A DNA stretch of 64,000 nt from Microbacterium sediminis (GTDB taxonomy: Bacteria; Actinomycetota; Actinomycetes; Actinomycetales; Microbacteriaceae). The stretch lies in contig NZ_CP038256.1 of the NCBI RefSeq assembly GCF_004564075.1, forward strand, positions 496,001-560,000, in the 5' to 3' direction. Position 1 is the stretch's first letter, and the number at the start of each line of letters is the position of its first letter. A program made the translations under genes and the position numbers. Shown in pieces: positions 61,214 through 64,000 of this stretch. A model generated the notes under the pieces. It made no database searches and was not told the DNA's origin. It worked only from the letters and a program-made list of their open reading frames with translations.

Positions 61214-61321
61214 GAAGCCGTCCCACTTCGGCTCGAACAGCAGGCCGCCCGGATGCTTCGCGGGATCGGGGATCGCCGGCACGGCCTTGGCGAGCATCGG
61301 CGCGGGGATGTCGTGGGGCAT
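61214..61321 (-). pseudogene. ATP-dependent DNA ligase, N-terminal fragment cut off by element
   Basis: Thirty-six codons remain, MPHDIPAPMLAKAVPAIP to EPKWDGF, including the adenylation lysine. They are followed by two foreign codons and a stop (61205-61207). The next native codon, CGC, is at 47514-47516, 13.7 kb away. ATG at 61321 keeps its leaderless promoter (CAGGAT at 61328-61333, six bases), so a 38-residue peptide could still be made. It is divergent from the esterase gene. Confidence 0.92.
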
Positions 61322-61425
61322 GCGCTCATCCTGCCGCCGCCGCGCGCGCCTCACCAGCCCCGCCGGGACGACCCGCGATCGGACGGCTGGGAGATATCGT
61401 CGGATCACGCGTCGAGAGGGGTCCC

Positions 61426-62328
61426 GTGGAGCTGAACCGCGTCCTCCCCGAGTTGCGCGGGCCGATGAAGCGCGCACAGGTGTCGATGCCCCGCTGGCTC
61501 GTCCGGATCGCGGTGCGGCTGCTGATCGTGCCGAGGTCCGACGCCGTGCGCGTGACGCGGGCCCGCGCGGGTGCCGCGACGGTGCGCGTGTACGTGCCGA
61601 CGGGCGCCCGCGGCGGCGGGGGTCTGCTGTGGATCCACGGGGGAGGCCTCCTGTTCGGCGATGCCAAGCAGGACGAGGCGCTGTGCCTGTCGACGGCGGA
61701 GCGGCTCGGGCTCGTCGTCGTCTCGGCGAACTACCGGTTCGCGCCCGAGCATCCGTTCCCCGCCGCGCACGACGACGTCCGCGGCGCGTGGCACTGGTTC
61801 CTCGACCACGCCGATGAGCTGGGCGTGGATCCGCGGCGCATCGTCGTCGGCGGCGAGAGTGCGGGCGGGGGACTGGCAGCGGCCCTCGTGCAGCGCCTCC
61901 ACGACGACGGCGGCGTGCAGCCGTGCGGGCAGTGGCTGTTCGCTCCGATGCTCGACGATCGCACCGCCGCGCGCCGCGAGCTGGACGCCGAGCGGCACTT
62001 CGTGTGGGACAACGAGGCCAACCGCGAGGGCTGGTCCGGCTATCTCGGCACGTCGCCCGGCGCCGACGCCGTCCCCGCCTACGCTGCGCCGGCCCGGCGC
62101 ACCGACCTGAGCGGGCTGCCGCCGGCGTTCCTCACCTGGGGCGACATCGAGCTGTTCGCCGCGGAGGATCGCGCCTACGCCGAGGCGCTGCGGGGCGCGG
62201 GGGTGCCGGTGACGACCGATGTCGTGGAGGGCGCCCCGCACGGGTTCGAGAACTGGGCGAGGACGACGCCGGCGGCGCGGGCGCTCCTCGACCGTGCGCA
62301 GGAGTGGCTGCGCGCCGCGACCGCGTGA
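61426..62328 (+). CDS. HSL-family alpha/beta hydrolase (esterase)
   Basis: A 300-residue hormone-sensitive-lipase-type esterase. The oxyanion-hole motif HGGG is in LLWIHGGGLLFG. The nucleophile Ser is in VGGESAGGGLA. The catalytic Asp probably lies in FLTWGDIELF and the His in GAPHGFENW. It should hydrolyse short carboxyl esters in the cytosol. GTG at 61426 has GAGAGGGG upstream. It is native chromosome just outside the element. Confidence 0.88.
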   Translation: MELNRVLPELRGPMKRAQVSMPRWLVRIAVRLLIVPRSDAVRVTRARAGAATVRVYVPTGARGGGGLLWIHGGGLLFGDAKQDEALCLSTAERLGLVVVSANYRFAPEHPFPAAHDDVRGAWHWFLDHADELGVDPRRIVVGGESAGGGLAAALVQRLHDDGGVQPCGQWLFAPMLDDRTAARRELDAERHFVWDNEANREGWSGYLGTSPGADAVPAYAAPARRTDLSGLPPAFLTWGDIELFAAEDRAYAEALRGAGVPVTTDVVEGAPHGFENWARTTPAARALLDRAQEWLRAATA

Positions 62329-62350
62329 CGGCCGGGCCGGCGCGCCGGGC

Positions 62351-63577
62351 TCAGACGAAGGCGCTTATGCCCGTGACGTCGCGGCCGATGAGCAGCGCCT
62401 GCACGCTCTCGGTGCCCTCGTAGGTGTGGATCGCCTCGATGTCGGCGAGGTGCTGGATCACGCGGTTCTCGAGCAGGATGCCGTTGCCGCCGAGCACGTC
62501 GCGCGCCGTCTGGGCGATCCGGCGGGCCGTGCGCGTGTTGTGGTACTTCGCGAGCGAGGCCTGCGTGGGGCGCAGCGCGCCGGCGGCCTCGATGTCGGCC
62601 AGGCGGCGGCAGAACAGCTGCATGCCCGTGAGGTCGGCGAGCATCTGGGTGAGCCGCTCCTGCACCATCTGGAACTTCGCCAGCGGCTTGCCGAACTGCA
62701 CGCGCTGCGTCGCGTACGACAGCGCGGCCTCGTAGCAGGCGGTGGCGTGGCCGAGCGCCGACCAGGCCACGCCGGAGCGCGTGGCGAACAGCACGCGCGA
62801 GGTGTCGGCGAAGGAGTGGGCGCCGGGCAGGCGGGCGTCGTCGGGCACGCGGACGTCGTCGAGCTGGATGTGGGCCTGGTGGATCGCGCGCAGCGACACC
62901 TTGCCCTCGATCACGCTCGCCCGGTACCCGGGGGTGTCCTGCTCCACGAGGAAGCAGCCGACCTTGCCGTGGTCCGGATCGGTGGCGTCGTCGATCCGCG
63001 CCCATACGAACGTGATGCCGCCGGAGGCGCCGTTGCCGATCCACTTCTTGCCGCCGGAGATCACCCAGTCCGCGCCGTCGCGGCGGGCCGTGGTCTCGAG
63101 CGAGGTCGAGTCGGACCCGTGCATCGGCTCGGTCAGCGCGAACGCGCCGAGCACCTGGCCCGTCGCGAGGGGCGTGAGCCATCGCTGCTGCTGCTCCGGG
63201 CTGCCGTAGAGGGCGAGCGTGCGCAGCGCGAGGCCGCCCTGGACGGCGAGGATCGTGCCGAGCGAGCCGTCGCCGCGCGAGAGCTCCATGTTCACCAGGC
63301 CGGCGGCCAGCGGCGTCATCGGCGTGATCTCGGGGTGCTCGATGCCGTCGGCGTAGAGGTCGAGCTCGCCCATGCGCGGCACCACCTCCAGCGGATACTC
63401 CGCGCGGTCCCACGCCTCGGCCATGCGGCCGGAGACCTCGCCCACGAGCGTGCGCGCGCGATTCCAGGCCTCGCGGTCGGCGCCGGAGACATCGGCGAAC
63501 ACCGCGTAGTAGTCGGTGTCGAGGGGCGAGGTCACGTCGTACGGCTCGGTACGGTCGCCGGGGAGGTCACGGGTCAC
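62351..63577 (-). CDS. Acyl-CoA dehydrogenase family protein
   Basis: A 408-residue flavoenzyme close to glutaryl-CoA dehydrogenases. FAD-binding GAFALTEPMHGSD and the GNGASGGITFVWARI strand are clear. The catalytic Glu is in IHTYEGTESVQALLIGRDVTG near the C-terminus. RVQFGKPLAKFQMVQERL is the family-specific helix. It would oxidise an acyl-CoA in fatty- or amino-acid breakdown. GTG at 63577 has AAGGA about ten bases upstream. It is convergent with the esterase gene. Confidence 0.9.
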   Translation of the reverse strand: MTRDLPGDRTEPYDVTSPLDTDYYAVFADVSGADREAWNRARTLVGEVSGRMAEAWDRAEYPLEVVPRMGELDLYADGIEHPEITPMTPLAAGLVNMELSRGDGSLGTILAVQGGLALRTLALYGSPEQQQRWLTPLATGQVLGAFALTEPMHGSDSTSLETTARRDGADWVISGGKKWIGNGASGGITFVWARIDDATDPDHGKVGCFLVEQDTPGYRASVIEGKVSLRAIHQAHIQLDDVRVPDDARLPGAHSFADTSRVLFATRSGVAWSALGHATACYEAALSYATQRVQFGKPLAKFQMVQERLTQMLADLTGMQLFCRRLADIEAAGALRPTQASLAKYHNTRTARRIAQTARDVLGGNGILLENRVIQHLADIEAIHTYEGTESVQALLIGRDVTGISAFV

Positions 63578-63723
63578 GTCGGTTCACTTCCTTCGCTCGG
63601 GGAACGCCACGCCACACGGTAGACGCCGCGCCGCGGGGCGGGCATTCCGTTGTGAGGATCCGACAGCCGTGGGCCGGGGCGGGGGCACGGTAGGATCGTC
63701 GGAGACTTCCAGAAAGGCTCGCG

Positions 63724-63891
63724 ATGTTCCTGATCAGCCTCATCCTGTTCCTCGCCGGTTTCGCGGCGTTCGCCGTGGCATTCATGATCACGTCGTTCCA
63801 GGGCGTCGTCTTCGCCGCCGGCATCCTGCTGATCTGCGCGGCGATGGCGCTGCCGATCCACGCGCGCTCGGGAGCCAAGCACCAGCGCTGA
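63724..63891 (+). CDS. Small two-helix membrane protein
   Basis: A 55-residue hydrophobic protein with two predicted helices (about 2-22 and 27-46) and a basic tail (HARSGAKHQR). AGAAAGG lies 6-7 bases before ATG 63724, and TAGGAT at 63691-63696 is a likely -10. No family is recognised. A terminator follows closely, which supports a short single-gene transcript. Confidence 0.65.
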   Translation: MFLISLILFLAGFAAFAVAFMITSFQGVVFAAGILLICAAMALPIHARSGAKHQR

Positions 63892-63902
63892 CCCAGACGT
63901 TC

Positions 63903-63938
63903 CGAACGCACCCGCGCCCCTCGGGCCGGGTGCGTTCG
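63903..63938 (+). terminator. Terminator hairpin after small membrane protein
   Basis: An 11-bp perfect stem, CGAACGCACCC at 63903-63913 and its complement at 63928-63938, extendable by one pair, twelve bases after the stop. Confidence 0.75.
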
Positions 63939-64000
63939 TCGTCTCCGGCGCCGCCGCCCCGGGCGCTGCCCGGTGCGCGATTCGGGGCGGTCACCGGCCG

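Overview
The window reads as a high-GC actinobacterial chromosome, most likely Microbacterium or another Microbacteriaceae genus. The basis is very high GC, many GTG starts, SbcCD, PspC/histidine-kinase and F420-type (LLM) genes, and many promoters whose -10 box ends exactly six bases before the start codon (leaderless mRNAs). I see no tRNA, rRNA or CRISPR array.

Layout. 1-2086: mobile debris, namely an IS5-type transposase cut by the window edge, a small thioredoxin-like gene, and a complete IS481-family element with a 6-bp target duplication. 2094-10646: housekeeping genes (hydrolase, DUF1905, sbcDC, DUF2332, deaminase, small membrane protein) and a GntR regulator. 10891-16115: a sortase-pilus operon with a large LPLTG adhesin, an LPLTG backbone pilin and a class C sortase. 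16176-22013: NAD synthetase and a PspC-type envelope-stress two-component module. 22043-27140: a RecB-like nuclease/helicase, about 0.8 kb of GC-rich tandem repeats, and upp. 27225-34415: alcohol dehydrogenase, tadA-like deaminase, DUF3052, LLM oxidoreductase, THUMP-like methyltransferase, groES behind two CIRCE operators, rarD and an orphan amino-acid binding lipoprotein. 34483-40217: a TetR/MMPL/YhgE export cluster with paired operators. 40287-46567: SseB-like protein, LigD-type polymerase, EAL protein, a RimK/zinc-protease pair and a phytoene-desaturase-like enzyme.

The standout is 47518-61213. An ATP-dependent DNA ligase gene on the minus strand is split in two: its first 36 codons lie at 61214-61321 and the remainder at 46575-47516. 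The break falls directly after the active-site KWDGF codons. Between the halves is a 13.7-kb element bounded by short imperfect inverted repeats. It carries a decapitated tyrosine recombinase interrupted by an IS3 element and a complete second DNA ligase of the same family. It also carries a sulfane-sulfur detoxification operon (CstR-like repressor, persulfide dioxygenase-rhodanese, thioredoxin, two tiny Cys-rich proteins) and a copper-resistance block (Cys-rich four-helix protein, CsoR, HMA chaperone, CopB-type P-ATPase, DUF305 proteins, DUF6153-like and BNR-repeat lipoproteins). The element thus destroys a DNA-repair gene and supplies a substitute whose target codons are synonymously different.

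After the element, 61426-63891 returns to ordinary chromosome: an HSL-type esterase, an acyl-CoA dehydrogenase and a small membrane protein.
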